A stretch of DNA of 64,000 bases from Diabrotica undecimpunctata (Eukaryota; Arthropoda; Insecta; Coleoptera; Chrysomelidae), in contig NC_092813.1 of NCBI RefSeq assembly GCF_040954645.1, positions 23,815,235 through 23,879,234 on the forward strand, written 5' to 3'. How positions within the stretch are numbered: position 1 is the first letter of the stretch; every line of letters starts with the position of its first letter. The notes below the pieces were generated by a model. The model had not been told where the DNA came from and did not search any database. It saw only the letters and a list, made by a program, of their open reading frames with translations. This document shows, piece after piece, positions 10,801 to 20,743 of the stretch. The translations under genes and the position numbers were made by a program.

Positions 10801-11511
10801 CTATGCTTGAATAGTCTATGGGGCAAGTTTGGGCAAAGAATGAATATGAAACAGACAGAGTATGTTGTGGACCTCAAAAGATGGTATGAGCTCTTGATGG
10901 ATGATAAGATTAACATAACTAATGTGATATTTGTTAACGATCATATAGCCCAAGTCTCATATGATTACAAGGACGTATTTGTAGAAGACCCCACATCTAC
11001 AAATATTTTTGTGGCTTTATTTACGACAAGTAACGCTCGTCTGAGACTGTACGATATGATTGATAGGTTAGGAGAGGCCGTAGCTTATTTCGACACAGAC
11101 TCCGTTGTTTATATTGATGATGGCCTAAACACTGTCGAAACAGGTGAAATGTTGGGCGATTGGAGCGATGAGCTTGGGTCAGATGATTATATTGTAGAAT
11201 GGCAGGCTACTGGACCAAAAAGTTATTACTACAAAACAGTCGAGGGCAAAGAGGTGACTAAAATCAAAGGCTTTACTCTAAACTACGAGAATAGCCTAGT
11301 ACTCAATACCTCAGCGATGAATGATATCATACACGATCCCACCAAACAAATCAAGCTCACATATGACCAAATATGCCGCGATGTCCACACTAAAGACATA
11401 GTGACGCAAAAAAGGGTATCGAAGACATTCAAGATGGACTACAAAAAACGAAAAATTGTACATAATGATGAGTGTATGGATACCCTGCCTCTAGGCTACA
11501 AGACCTCTTAG
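7843..11511 (+). CDS. Protein-primed-type family B DNA polymerase (right-arm copy)
   Basis: 1222 residues from the ATG at 7843. Order of parts: an N-terminal domain (~1-125) shared with the small gene at 11589; a cysteine-protease-like region with NLCGARAI (Cys153) and NHFDVI (His254), which recalls OTU/papain-type folds (inferred); a Cys/His-rich zinc-binding stretch (~265-420); a 3'-5' exonuclease with FDYEA (Asp434), AHNGKSYDS and YCDSDVD; an inserted segment (~695-775) with VDGYD, GCFWHGHP and WECDW, resembling a very-short-patch-repair-type nuclease fold (inferred). The palm follows with DIVSLYP (Asp814), KLCLNSLWGKFG (Lys986) and DTDS (Asp1084), then GPKSYYY. All catalytic motifs are intact, so the enzyme could be active in replicating a linear element. 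Polinton/adintovirus PolB is the nearest family I recognise. No stop or frameshift is present. Confidence 0.92.
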   Translation: MVQNWSLKVLARRFITTFCAYLHSFQLSCEQHTGGSPSRGEENLKALLEDALNDAKKQGGYKKGDKIRIVALNDKFNHPISTKVTTEDNMDNLLQQVENILTSNDTVLLGDTKFDIQIFKMPRGSGRRRMINLSEDRRTKKSITRIVNTDNLCGARAIVTALTYITNEILGHKLIKRDTQSIRDGRTLQTVLAEKLCGLLGGCYVDGFTLDDFKKTEELLNVQIKIICAENFNTIIYEGPEKTNKIYLYKNGNHFDVINSLKGLYGTHFYCTKCDTPYQSKHKCKKAPLCTICKQPEHDLSTHTKILCELCNRFCFNVECLHNHEAMCKEVFKCEKCNKVCKRANEHVCGYSMCRNCNTFVEIATHHCYMMKKPSKGGICEVPCVCNNRSNEENMGCRKHYKTTVTCKYPCQCNGLSNTPINRCTYTEKYLFFDYEAMQDTGIHIPNLVIAHDFNGNKFVFKDNDEFCKWLISEKHRGYTAVAHNGKSYDSYFILKYCVENTIKPYTIYNGSKLMLLEVPAIKLKIIDSSNFVSGPLAEFPKTFGLAELKKGYFPHFFNVPENQQYVGTLPSSKYYGPNTMKEKHRTAFLEWYEDHKNDEFNFQRELHTYCDSDVDILRRGCLEFRKEFLGIANIDPFQYLTIASVCMAIYRSKYLQTNTIGIVKQDLKDTYSEASIKWLSQFPDVQHALNGGEITICGAKVDGYDACTNTVYQYHGCFWHGHPECFAPNTINHVNNESMSDLYERTLRRTAQIKEAGYKLVEMWECDWLKSKECKNAPSPQIVESLKPREAFFGGRTNAIKLNVTGKKLRYIDIVSLYPTVQYYDRYPIGHPVKIHAPESYDPSWFGLVHCQILPPTNLYHPVLPVKTDKLMFPLCNQCALEDCEHCDHDDSERALKGTWTTLEINKALEKGYKMLKVYEVWNFEQTSTDLFKGYVKDFMKIKLETSPHTYASNEEYARVVKEQMDIDLDLEKISPNLGKRAVAKLCLNSLWGKFGQRMNMKQTEYVVDLKRWYELLMDDKINITNVIFVNDHIAQVSYDYKDVFVEDPTSTNIFVALFTTSNARLRLYDMIDRLGEAVAYFDTDSVVYIDDGLNTVETGEMLGDWSDELGSDDYIVEWQATGPKSYYYKTVEGKEVTKIKGFTLNYENSLVLNTSAMNDIIHDPTKQIKLTYDQICRDVHTKDIVTQKRVSKTFKMDYKKRKIVHNDECMDTLPLGYKTS

Positions 11512-11588
11512 ATTGCTGTTAATAGTGTGTCACATGTCAAAATCTCTTCATTCACAGTTGAACACTCATAGAGTACACACGTATCAAA

Positions 11589-11945
11589 ATGTGGTCTGTA
11601 AATATTATAAATCAACGAGAAATTAAAAAATTCAATGCTCATCAGTGCACTTTCCAACTATGCTGTGAAAACTATGTAGGTGGTGGTCTTAATCAAGACT
11701 CTTTGAAAAAGAAATTAGACTCTGCTCTTAACGATATAAAAAAGCAAATTGGCTACAAAAAGGGTGACAGAATCCGTATTGTGGCTTTAAATGACAATTT
11801 CAATCATCCTATTTCGACAACAACTAGTGCAGATGTCAATATGGCTAAAATGTTAGAACAAATTGAAAATGTAGCCAGTTCCAATGCTTACATACAACTT
11901 AAAGACACTAAATTCGACATTCAAATCTTAAAAATGCCTCGTTAA
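11589..11945 (+). CDS. Free-standing paralogue of the PolB N-terminal domain
   Basis: 118 residues, starting at an ATG and ending in TAA. It aligns along its whole length with residues 1 to ~125 of the neighbouring PolB. Shared runs include GYKKGD-RIRIVALND-FNHPIST and DTKFDIQI-KMPR. It stops exactly after the KMPR that in PolB leads into a basic linker, so the detached protein equals one domain. Overall identity is about half, so it is an old paralogue rather than a recent copy. It begins only 41 bp beyond the visible palindrome end. Its function is unknown; a regulatory, DNA-binding or terminal-protein role would be speculation. Conservation of the domain boundary argues against a random fragment. 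Confidence 0.75.
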   Translation: MWSVNIINQREIKKFNAHQCTFQLCCENYVGGGLNQDSLKKKLDSALNDIKKQIGYKKGDRIRIVALNDNFNHPISTTTSADVNMAKMLEQIENVASSNAYIQLKDTKFDIQILKMPR

Positions 11946-14550
11946 TTACTTTTTTTTTATGTAATATGATTTGTTTTGAAAATTATCATTAAATTTAAAA
12001 ACATCGGTAATATTAAAAATTTCAGAATGTTATCTTATTTTCAATGTTAAAAAATGCTATCTACCATTTTTAAAAAATATTTAAGAGCTACTGTACTTTT
12101 TTGCATAGGTTATATTTTGACAACATCCATGCTTTGTTTACGAAGAATATCTACATATTTAAGTGTAAAAACCTTTTAGCTTTAATCCCTGATCACCTTC
12201 CCAAGAGTCAGTACTATTTAGTCAGTGGTAGACTACCCCAAAGTAGTAGCCGTTGAACTAAGTCTGACCACACCTCTGTATAATAAAAATCTTAAAAGAT
12301 GCTCAGATAAATCACCAAAAGATATCTGTTATGAGTCACTGGCTACTTAATGAACCTGTCTGGTTAACTCCGGAGCTATGTGTTTGTTAGCTGCCTGATA
12401 CCCAAAAGATACTCTGCACAGATCACTAAAAGATATTTACTGGGCCTTACCTTGAACTAGCCCTGACCACACCTCTGTATAATAAAAAATCTTAAAAGAT
12501 GCTCAGATAAATCACCAAAAGATATCTGCTATGAGTCACTGGCTACTTAATGAACCGGTCTGGTTAACTCCGGAGCTATGTGTTCGTTAGCTGCCTGATA
12601 CCCAAAAGATACTCTGCACAGATCACTAAAAGATATTTACAGGGCCTTACACTACTTATATGTGATTTCTACATAAGCAAAGCATGGATGGGCCCAAATA
12701 CCGTAGGCCTGTCTTATGTCTTTCTATGCTCTGTATATTGAGACATATGGCGGGGAATCTTAACGAGGCCGTAAGCATCTCCAATACATCAATATTCTTT
12801 GATATATCCACGAATATGTCATATAATGTTGACGTATTGCCTCCTGGGTAGGCCTTGGAAAGAGATGTAACATTACTTAGGGCTATTATATTTACTTAAG
12901 TTTTATAAACACCCTGTACAAGAACATTTTGGTTAAACCTATATGTAAAATCTTCATTTTATCCGCCCTGTATAATAATTTTTGTTATTTATCTATTATT
13001 TATAATCTCTTTATTCTTAATGTAAAAACAATTACTAAACATTTGGTATTTCTTTTAATTATTATGTAAAATAAATTGATGCTATTAGAAGATCGACAAT
13101 TCTCAAACAAACAACAGGAAATTGTTATCTAACCGGTGAAAACGATAAATTTATTATTTTGTCCGCATATTGCGCAAACTTATGACTTCTGATACTTACA
13201 ACAATCAAATTTTACATATTTTTATATTCTTTTCTTTAAAGCAAAAATTTACAATCATTTGCTTACCCTTAGTTATTCAGCGTCTAACGTTGTCAATTGT
13301 TGTTGTTGTTGATTTCCAAATATTAATTACGGTGGGCACTGATGCTTCATGTTCGGCTTCTCATCTAAAATTATAAGTTTACATAATTTGTACAATGCTT
13401 GTACTGTGTAATATTTTTTCTAGGTACTCGTGTATTCTTTCTTTTACATTTAAAAACGTTTTTTATTAAACAAATAGCGTGACTTTGTTGCGCATGCTCA
13501 TTAGACATTTGGGACATCTGCGTATTGGACATTTTGCAAAAAAAAACCTTCGTAGACATTTTATTTACGTGCTTGTTAAAAACCAGGCACATTTATGGTA
13601 TTTGTTAAAAAATAGGCATGTTTAATGCAGAATAACAATATCTTACCTTAGTATCTGTATACTTCGTCTATTCCTGTCGGTCTTTACGCCTTAGTTTTTG
13701 ACAATTTAGAACTTTATGGGCTTTTTATCCCTTTGGTATACTCTGTAAGCAAAAGTAAAACTGTTTTAATCTCTTAATTATTTTACCACGTTTTGAAATA
13801 TTTTGCCGGTACAACCGCCATTTTGTACATGTGTATTAAATCTACATTTTTTACAAAATACATGCTAGCGCTTTTACCTTCCTTACGTTTTTGAATCGTT
13901 TTAGACACCAGTCATTGAATAATAATAATAGTTCTTATTACTTACCTCTGTTTTCTTCTGTTAATCCTTGTTCTTGGTAGGTCCTTACAGGCATATAAAT
14001 GTATATTTACATATTTTTTTTCACAAAATTTTTACATTTTGCCACATTTTTCTGTTTTTTTTACACTATAATCCATAACACGCACATTTCTTTGAAAAAT
14101 ATTATTTAAAATGAAACGATGAAGTCTTCGCTGTTGTTCTACACCTAGATAACAGTTTGCGGCTTTGGCGATATCGCCACCTGCTTACAAGTTTATCAAT
14201 TTCTCATGTTTTTCTGCTATTCGCCTTTTAATAAAAATAATATTTTGCGGCTTTCTGTATCGGTGATATCTGTAATCTTTGCTAATTTGTAAATACATTC
14301 GTAATTTTTCGTATTTTAAATACTTGATTAAAAGTAGTTTCTCTTTATCGCACTTTGAGTTTGCGGATTTCTTTAACACACAAGTTTAAATATATATGTT
14401 TGCAATACCCATATCGACAACCTTGACATTACTATTCGCTTTTGCGTTATTCTCTGCGGTTTGTATTTACACTTTATATCGACACATTGCTTCGTATATC
14501 CCGTTCTAACCATGACAAATGGCCGTTACACCTTTGATAAATACTTTTTT
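11946..14550. other. AT-rich non-coding stretch with repeat debris
   Basis: Apart from the 199-bp tandem duplication (separate entry), I see no gene. CATCCATGCTTTGTTTA at 12124-12140 faces its near reverse complement at 12674-12690, possibly the ends of a ~570-bp MITE. CCCTGTA-type ends near 12910 and 12965 look like mariner-derived debris. The short ORFs here are AT-rich and featureless. Confidence 0.5.
12252..12650. repeat. 199-bp tandem duplication (two copies)
   Basis: Copy 1 is 12252-12450 and copy 2 is 12451-12650. The copies differ by a few substitutions and one extra A near 12487. Each contains the motifs AAAAGATATCTG and AAAAGATATTTAC. No coding potential is seen. It lies inside the possible inverted-repeat unit 12124-12690. 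Confidence 0.85.
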
Positions 14551-14569
14551 TTATACCTATTGACACCTA

Positions 14570-14705
14570 CCAAATGACCGATTGGCCTCGTAGGCTGAGC
14601 GTCATGACGGGGCGCGGGTTAGCGTTCATGACGTCATCACGGGGCGTGACCGGAGCGCGGACGGTGCTTGTGACGTCAGGGGTCAAAGGTCAAAGTGGGG
14701 TGAAA
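14570..14705. promoter_or_regulatory. GC-rich island with two CRE sites and a DR1 site
   Basis: About 135 bp of clearly higher G+C in AT-rich DNA. It carries two perfect TGACGTCA palindromes (14629-14636 and 14671-14678, the CREB/ATF site) and GGGTCA-A-AGGTCA (14680-14692), a DR1 half-site pair of the HNF4/RXR type. The block could be a small enhancer or promoter. Alternatively, the TGGCCTCGTAGG and GCGCGGGTT segments could belong to a decayed tRNA-derived SINE. No convincing downstream gene is visible. Confidence 0.4.
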
Positions 14706-15764
14706 TGGCTCCCTTTCTACTATTATTTTTCTTCCAAAAACGAATTGTCATTAGAACAGGCAATTTTCATTTTGTTTGTTTTGGTTTTTGGTTTGGTTTT
14801 TTGTATACATTAGTCCCATATCCACTATTTTCCTTTGAGATTAAAACATCCAGAAAAGGTAACGAGTTATTTTATTTCTTTTCCATTGTAAATTTTATTG
14901 ACTCCTCCTTTTACCTTTTATTTATATTAATCAGAAATGTATCCAACACAACATTTACCTATTTCCAACATATTGTGGGCTTTAAATTTTGATTAGGAAT
15001 GTTTGTTTTGAAGTCTTCCATCAATATATTAGCTAATAATGGATTTAAAGCACAGCCCAAAAATTTTGTTTATAGAAATCATTGTTTAGATAAAAATAAG
15101 TGTTGTCAGTAGATCGTGTCAACAGTTCCATTATAGCTGATACATTTAATTTGGTTCTAGTTGTTAATCTATCATTTTGTAATTTGGTTCTAATTGTTTT
15201 CAAAGTTTTATCTAAGAAAATACCATCTTAATGGTGCATTTATAAATAGACTATTTATGTAAAACCTTACTTAGAAAATATTACATATACAAATCAATGT
15301 ACCAAATTATAATAACATTTAAAAATATAGATAATTTTAATAAAATTTGTGATTTTTTTCTCTATCTAATTTTGTTTTATTTAAGTCAAGCATAGCTACA
15401 GCTATACAGATCCCTCTTTATAATAATAACTTTTCAGTTTTTTTTTAATAATACATCATACACAATAATAATACACAAAAAAGTGCTACATACTTGAATA
15501 ATTCATGCCTAATTAATATATAACATCAGTCAACCTCCTGTATATAAAATACCAAATTTCTATTGGAAAAAATGCTGAAAAATATTTTTTTAAATAATTT
15601 TTAAAAGTATTTTAAAAGAACTTTAATTTTGATTTGCTATTATTTACTATTAATTTTAGAGTTATTCTTATAATTTAAACATTATTAAATTTATCAAACG
15701 GGTTAAATAGATGGATTGAAGTAATTATATTATTAATTTATAAAAAAAATGTTGCCGGTAATGC
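14706..15764. other. AT-rich stretch without recognisable gene
   Basis: No ORF with protein-like composition, no terminal repeats and no RNA gene is visible. The 95-residue open frame at 14705-14992 is Phe/Tyr-rich translation of AT-rich DNA. Confidence 0.5.
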
Positions 15765-16052
15765 TTAACGCATATTTGTATCGTTTTTTTTTTTAATTTT
15801 CCCAGCAGTTTTTTCTAAAAGTTCTTTAAAATGTGCATTATCCATTCTTAAATGATTTCTATAAGCCTCTGGATCTCCCACAACCATTTCTTGGAGCAGG
15901 CTTTGTAATGCACCATGAGTATTTCGTCTTAAAATCCACGGTCGTGTCCACCACCTTCGTTTATTTTTCTTTTTGTTTGATTTGGCGATTTCTTCTCGAA
16001 TTGCATAACAAATTAATTCCACACCTACATTAAGAATTTCACGTGTAGCCAT
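15765..16052 (-). pseudogene. PIF/Harbinger transposase (HARBI1-like) N-terminal piece
   Basis: 95 residues from the ATG at 16052. The pattern RRWWTRPWILRRN...GALQSLLQEM...DPEAYRNHLRMD is the conserved N-terminus of Harbinger/HARBI1-type nucleases. The frame ends after DTNMR, where the family normally continues into the DDE nuclease. Downstream on the minus strand (below 15765) no nuclease follows, so either an intron begins here (GTTAAG lies next to the end) or the gene is truncated. Upstream, 16131-16148 contains the perfect inverted motif GAACGA-TCGTTC, perhaps subterminal. This is a relic of a DNA transposon. Confidence 0.7.
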
Positions 16053-16917
16053 TTTGTACTACAAATAATTCAACATTCATCGACTGTCGTGTAAACCTTT
16101 TTGCTTTCGGCACAGATCGCATTATGGTCGAACGATCCAAATCGTTCAACCCAAATCGACCCGTGAAAACGCGCCTTTAAGTGACAATTTAAAAAATGTA
16201 CTAACGCCAAACTTACAGTCTTTATTAAGTTATCTTAAAATGATTAAACTATATGTCAGATTGTAAAAAAAAATATTTTTCTTTTATCTAACAATATTTA
16301 TCTTACTGTTTGTGTATGTCTCCCCCATATAAAAAAAACTCTAAAATACTCTAAAACTAAAATTGAAACTATGAAATGAGTAAATAAAATGAATATTGTG
16401 CAGCAACATATTCTGAAAACTGATTTTGAGAATTAACTAAAAGAAAAACTTAGCTCAAACTGATGCAAAAAAATAAAATTGCTTCAAAAATACTGTTTTG
16501 GATCAGATTTTAAATATATTGGCGACAGTACTACAAATAGTTATAAAAAAATTTGAACAGGTTTAAAATAATACCCACAATTTAACAATTAGAGCTACAA
16601 CTATATTCATTAATCGTTGTTGCACTATCTAAACTACTTGCTATGGAGGAACCCAACCAAATACATGATTGGATTGCCACCTACATGCAACACTGCTCTA
16701 ACTCGGTTCCATATCTATTCATGTTGCCATATTTGTAGCCAAAAGAGACCAATGCAATTGATTTTTCTTTCGTGGTGGATAAATAAACCAATAAATGTTG
16801 CAATTTTTCCGACAATTTTCTGGCAAAGGGAGATGACGCAACTGTAGTTGAAATAGGTTAAGACACGAAATAGAAATCAGTTTTCAAGAAGAAGAAATAG
16901 CCATAAATTCACACAAA
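16053..16917. other. AT-rich interval upstream of the Harbinger piece
   Basis: Contains the GAACGA/TCGTTC inverted motif and probable outer parts of the Harbinger relic near 16080-16185, then featureless AT-rich DNA. The 76-residue open frame at 16617-16847 has no recognisable motif. Confidence 0.4.
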
Positions 16918-18350
16918 AATAAAAAGTCACCAGGACCAGGCGGAATAACCAACGAGCTTCTAAATTACAGCTGAACACCATATAAACATAGTGTTGTAAG
17001 TTTCTCACGCCAATAAGAAAATAATTTCAGAATATGTTGTGCACAAATTAACTATTAAAGCTATGGTGACAAATAATCCTTGATTTGCGATATGTAAAGT
17101 GCTTTTTACAAGGCATGCAAAAGCAACCGGATTATATACGAGATTACACATTCTAAAAATTGATCTCAAGAAATAACTAATAATAACTAATAGAAAAACG
17201 TCCATAGTCCAAATTGACGAAAAACGATTAATATATTTACTTCAAAAGTACTGTTTTGGATCCATAGCACAATTTTCCAGGTCAAAGAAAAAAAAAATTT
17301 AAATATTTGTTCATTACTTAAAATTTTCCACAAAAGAAGTACTTAACATATAGCCCAGTTTGGTTAAAAAAAGCTTTTAAGATATAGGTGGGGGTTACTA
17401 GATGACGAATAGATGAAAAGGTACTCGTATTTTTACCTTTTATTTTTTTTAAGGAATGTCCTATAAATGTCAAACGCATGAACCATAAAGAAGAATGCCG
17501 TACAAATAATAGGATATGCGGATGATATAACCATATTAACAACATAACAGGGCATTGAAGAAAGTCTTCCAAGAAATATAAAACGAAGCCTAACTGAAAG
17601 GACTGGAAATAAGTGAAAATGAAACAAAATATATAAACCTAAGCAAGAAAAAAAAAAGACACAAATGACAAGAATGACAATAGACACACACTATTTCGAA
17701 GAGGTTGAAACGGTCAAATATTTGGGAATACTAGAACAAAAGAACACTATTTCGAAGAGGTTGAAACGGTCAAATATTTGGGAATACTAGAACAAAAGAA
17801 CACTATTTCGAAGAGGTTGAAACGGTCAAATATTTGGGAGTACTAGAACAAAAGAAATTAAAGTGTCAAGAATAAAGAAAGTAAACTATGTAAAGAATAA
17901 AGATATGAAAAGTAGAATTCAAGCGGGAAATACAAAGTCTTATAAAAATAAAAAAATATTTAGAGATGAGAAGATAAACCAAAACATAAAAATGAAAATC
18001 TCCAAAACGACCACACGACCAAAAGCGGTATGTGCTGCAAAGACATTTACATTAACTGCAAACGAAGAAGGTCAACTGAAAATTTTTAAGTAGAAGATTA
18101 TGAGAAAAATACTAGGACCAAAGAATGAAAGCGAAGAGGATGCAAGACAATGGATTAATTACGAAATACAAGAATGAATGAGTCAAGAAAATATAGAATA
18201 ATAAAAGCACAGAGAACTAGATGGTATAGACACATAATGAGAAGAGCGAAGATCAATCTGATAAGAGATATAATGGATTGGATGCCACTAGGTAAAAAAA
18301 CCAAAGACAGACCTAAACTGAGATGAAAGACTGGAAGAAGACTTATCATT
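16918..18350 (+). mobile_element. RTE-like non-LTR reverse-transcriptase relic
   Basis: Broken pieces of one RT appear in order: NKKSPGPGG-ITNELL (16918-16974, start of the RT palm), IIGYADDITIL (17503-17535, motif C with the catalytic Asp pair), FEEVETVKYLGI (17694-17730), then a tail open at 17863-18093 with IQAGN, TRPKAVCAAKTFTLTANEEGQLKIF, and a run toward RTRWYRHIMRR near 18215. Frameshifts, stops and a 56-bp triplication break it. The tail resembles RTE/BovB-type endonuclease-RT proteins. It is inactive. Confidence 0.7.
17689..17856 (+). repeat. 56-bp triplication inside the RT relic
   Basis: Three head-to-tail copies (17689, 17745, 17801), each starting CACTATTTCGAAGAGG and nearly identical (one A/G change in the third). 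56 is not a multiple of three, so each extra copy shifts the frame of the RT segment FEEVETVKYLG. Confidence 0.9.
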
Positions 18351-18469
18351 AAAGTAGGGAGACCCCCTGTTAATAGACTTATTTAAGCTAGCACTAAAAA
18401 AAATTATTAAAAATTAAAAGGTAGCAAAAAACGAGAATTATAATAAACGTACTGTTGAAGCCAAAAAAC

Positions 18470-18880
18470 GTGTAAAGGGGAGACAAGATTCAAAATTATA
18501 AAACAGTAGTGAGAACAGGGTTGTATGCATGTGAAAAAAGAAAATTTAGAGATTTGGGAAAGAAAAATCGTGGGAAGAGTTTACGGTAGGATAAAGGAAT
18601 GGGTTCGAAAAACAAATTAGGGGCTAATAAAGATTTTTAAGGGACCCCAAATAACACAGAAAATTGGGGCACAGAGAGGTAGAAGATTGGGACATGTTTT
18701 ACAAGCGCCAATAGAAAGCAACTTTGTAAGAGTTCTGCAAGCAGAGAACAAGGGAAGAAAACAGTAGGGAGGCTAAGGAAGTGGATTGATGCCGTTCAGA
18801 CTGAAATAGAAGAAATAGAAAAAACAGAGAGAATTAAACGTATGAAGGACGGCCGTATAAAGTACGAAAAACTAGTAAGA
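18470..18880 (+). pseudogene. Second non-LTR RT C-terminal relic
   Basis: Shifting frames show NYKTVVRT, YACE, IWERKIVGRVYG, GHVLQAP and RKWIDAVQTEIEEIEK, the usual C-terminal order of animal endonuclease-reverse transcriptases. It repeats the function of the preceding tail but is a different copy, since both end in their own GHV/RHI segment. Degraded. Confidence 0.6.
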
Positions 18881-18929
18881 CTATTGACGCCAAAGGCATA
18901 TAGTTCTGTTAAAATATACATAAATATCA

Positions 18930-19919
18930 AAAAAATTTGATTAAAAAAATAACTTTACTTAGTGACACCTGGGATTTAATATAAATAATAGTAAAAGAAC
19001 TCGATACAAGGAAGCCAAAAAAAGTTTAGGAATAATTCCTGATTGAAGAAACAAAGATATTATTTATACAGAACTCACTGTCTTAGCTATATCAATAATA
19101 ATTTAACCCAATGGTATATAAGGCAGTCAAAAGATGCGGCGTAAAAAGCGGACTGGAAATAAATTATAAGACAAGATTAAAATTAAGATTAAAAAATATC
19201 AAAACAGCTTTGAGTGAAAGATAGAAACTGTTGTTTGGGATATCTAGAGTTTAACATAAATAATAAAAAAATTTAAAAAATATTGTGAATATGATACGCA
19301 AAATAATATTAACAAAGAAGATATTCAAAACACAAACGATTGCTTTAAAAATATAGATTATGTCTATATAAAGAGACATCACAAATGTCTGTTACTACTT
19401 ACTGTTAAAATTATTAAATTCACTTACAGTCTCTTGTGGCACGGCCTCGTTGGTGAGTATTAAAGGCTGTAAAGAAAAATTATGTACATAGGTAAATAAA
19501 CATTTATCAGTTTTACCTTATTCTTTATAAATTATTTATTAAAAAATATCAAAAAAAATTTGAGTGTTAGACTGTAGAAGAAAAAAAAGAAAAGAAACTA
19601 AATCAGAATATCTAACTAAAATTAAAAGAATTTAGAAGTTAGTTAAAAAAAGTACTCTAAAACTAAATTTGAAACTATGAAGTAGGGAAATAAATTTAAT
19701 GAGAATATAATTTAATAAATATGAATAAAATTAATTGTAAATATATTACACAAAATATTAGAAACAATTCCCTTAAAAATGTGGTTTAGGTCTAAAGCTG
19801 CATCACAAAAGTCTGTTCTATTTACTGTTAAAATTTTTAAATTCAATAACTTCAGTATATCGTGGCACGGCCTCAGAAAAGGTTAACCGCTGTAAAAAAA
19901 AATTAAAGTTGTATATATA

Positions 19920-19985
<66 letters not shown>

Positions 19986-20110
19986 TACATTACATAATAA
20001 ACATTTACCAGTTTTACCTTATTTTATGTAGATTATTTTTTAAAAAATATCAAAAAAGCTTTAAGTTAAAGAGGGTAACTTCTCTTTGGTCTACCTAGGT
20101 TTTAACATAA
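18930..20110. repeat. Diverged direct repeats with a TA microsatellite
   Basis: Two related segments, ~19360-19570 and ~19785-20070, share TGTGGCACGGCCTC/ATCGTGGCACGGCCTC, AATAAACATTTA-CAGTTTTACC and AAAAAATATCAAAAAA. A shorter motif (TTTAA-ATAAATAATA followed by A-rich text) occurs near 18976, 19250 and 20100. An uninterrupted TA tract lies at 19911-19979. The whole looks like an old tandem or MITE-derived array; no coding potential. Confidence 0.55.
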
Positions 20111-20358
20111 ATAATAGAAAGAGAACCCAAAAGGGAGCGAAGAAGAACTCAAAATAAATGCCGGAGATAAGAAATCAAGAGAAACATGTCATGTGTAACA
20201 AACTAATACCATTCTAATGCTTTGACAAAAAAAAATTTTGAATCAGATTATCTAACTAAAATTAAAACACTTTGGAAGTTATATAAAAAAATAATTTTCA
20301 TTAATAAAAATAAACGCTTTTAATAAAAATTAAAACTGTCCTTCTTCAGGCTTATATT

Positions 20359-20743
20359 AATCATAATGAGATAAATTTCATCTGGATCCCATCCCATATA
20401 GGAATAAAAGGCAACGAAACTGCTGACCATAGTGCGAAAGACGCGATAGTAAGTGACGTTTCCGAAATCGTATCAACGGATATAAAAGCTTACATAAAAA
20501 AAAGCAATCTTAAGTGCATGGAAAAATAAATGGAATGTGTCGAATTCAAAATTAAGACAAGTAAAACCCAGCATAGAGACATGGAATGTGTTACCTACGT
20601 CAAGAAGCCACGAAATAATAATAACGCGCCTCAGACTTAGACATAATAGGTTAACGCATGATTACTTAATTAAAAAGTGCGAACCGCCGCGATGTGAAAC
20701 GTGTAATACGACACTAACGATAATGCACATACTATGTAAATAT
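20359..20743 (+). pseudogene. Non-LTR RNase H and C-terminal Cys motif, 5' part (cut by hAT)
   Basis: WIPSHIGIKGNETADHSAKDA (20383-20445, one frame) is the RNase H C-terminal motif of I/R1-type non-LTR elements. A second open frame, 20537-20746, carries RLRLRHNRLTHDYL and CETCNTTLTIMHILC, the Cys/His motif after RNase H. The reading stops in the middle of that motif because the hAT element begins at 20744. The same element resumes at 23048. Confidence 0.7.

Larger units (their letters stand above)
1..11548. mobile_element. Giant palindromic PolB element (two ~5.75-kb inverted arms)
   Basis: Positions 1-5754 are the reverse complement of 5794-11548. Mirror coordinates sum to 11548 near the centre and 11549 outside about 6460, because the right arm has one extra A in a homopolymer. 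Each arm holds PolB and a second, small gene. The differences I found between arms are the extra A, one substitution in the small gene (Arg/His codon near 5356 and 6190) and one in the central repeats (near 5710). The spacer 5755-5793 is not palindromic. The left end is cut by the window; the match on the right runs to 11548, opposite base 1. PolB-bearing elements of the Polinton/adintovirus type are known in animals. Here neither capsid nor integrase is visible, so membership is inferred from PolB only. An assembly fold-back is the main alternative. Confidence 0.85.

Noticed and set aside
14574..14813. 79-codon frame across the GC island
   Set aside because: No motif and no homologous pattern; composition follows the island.
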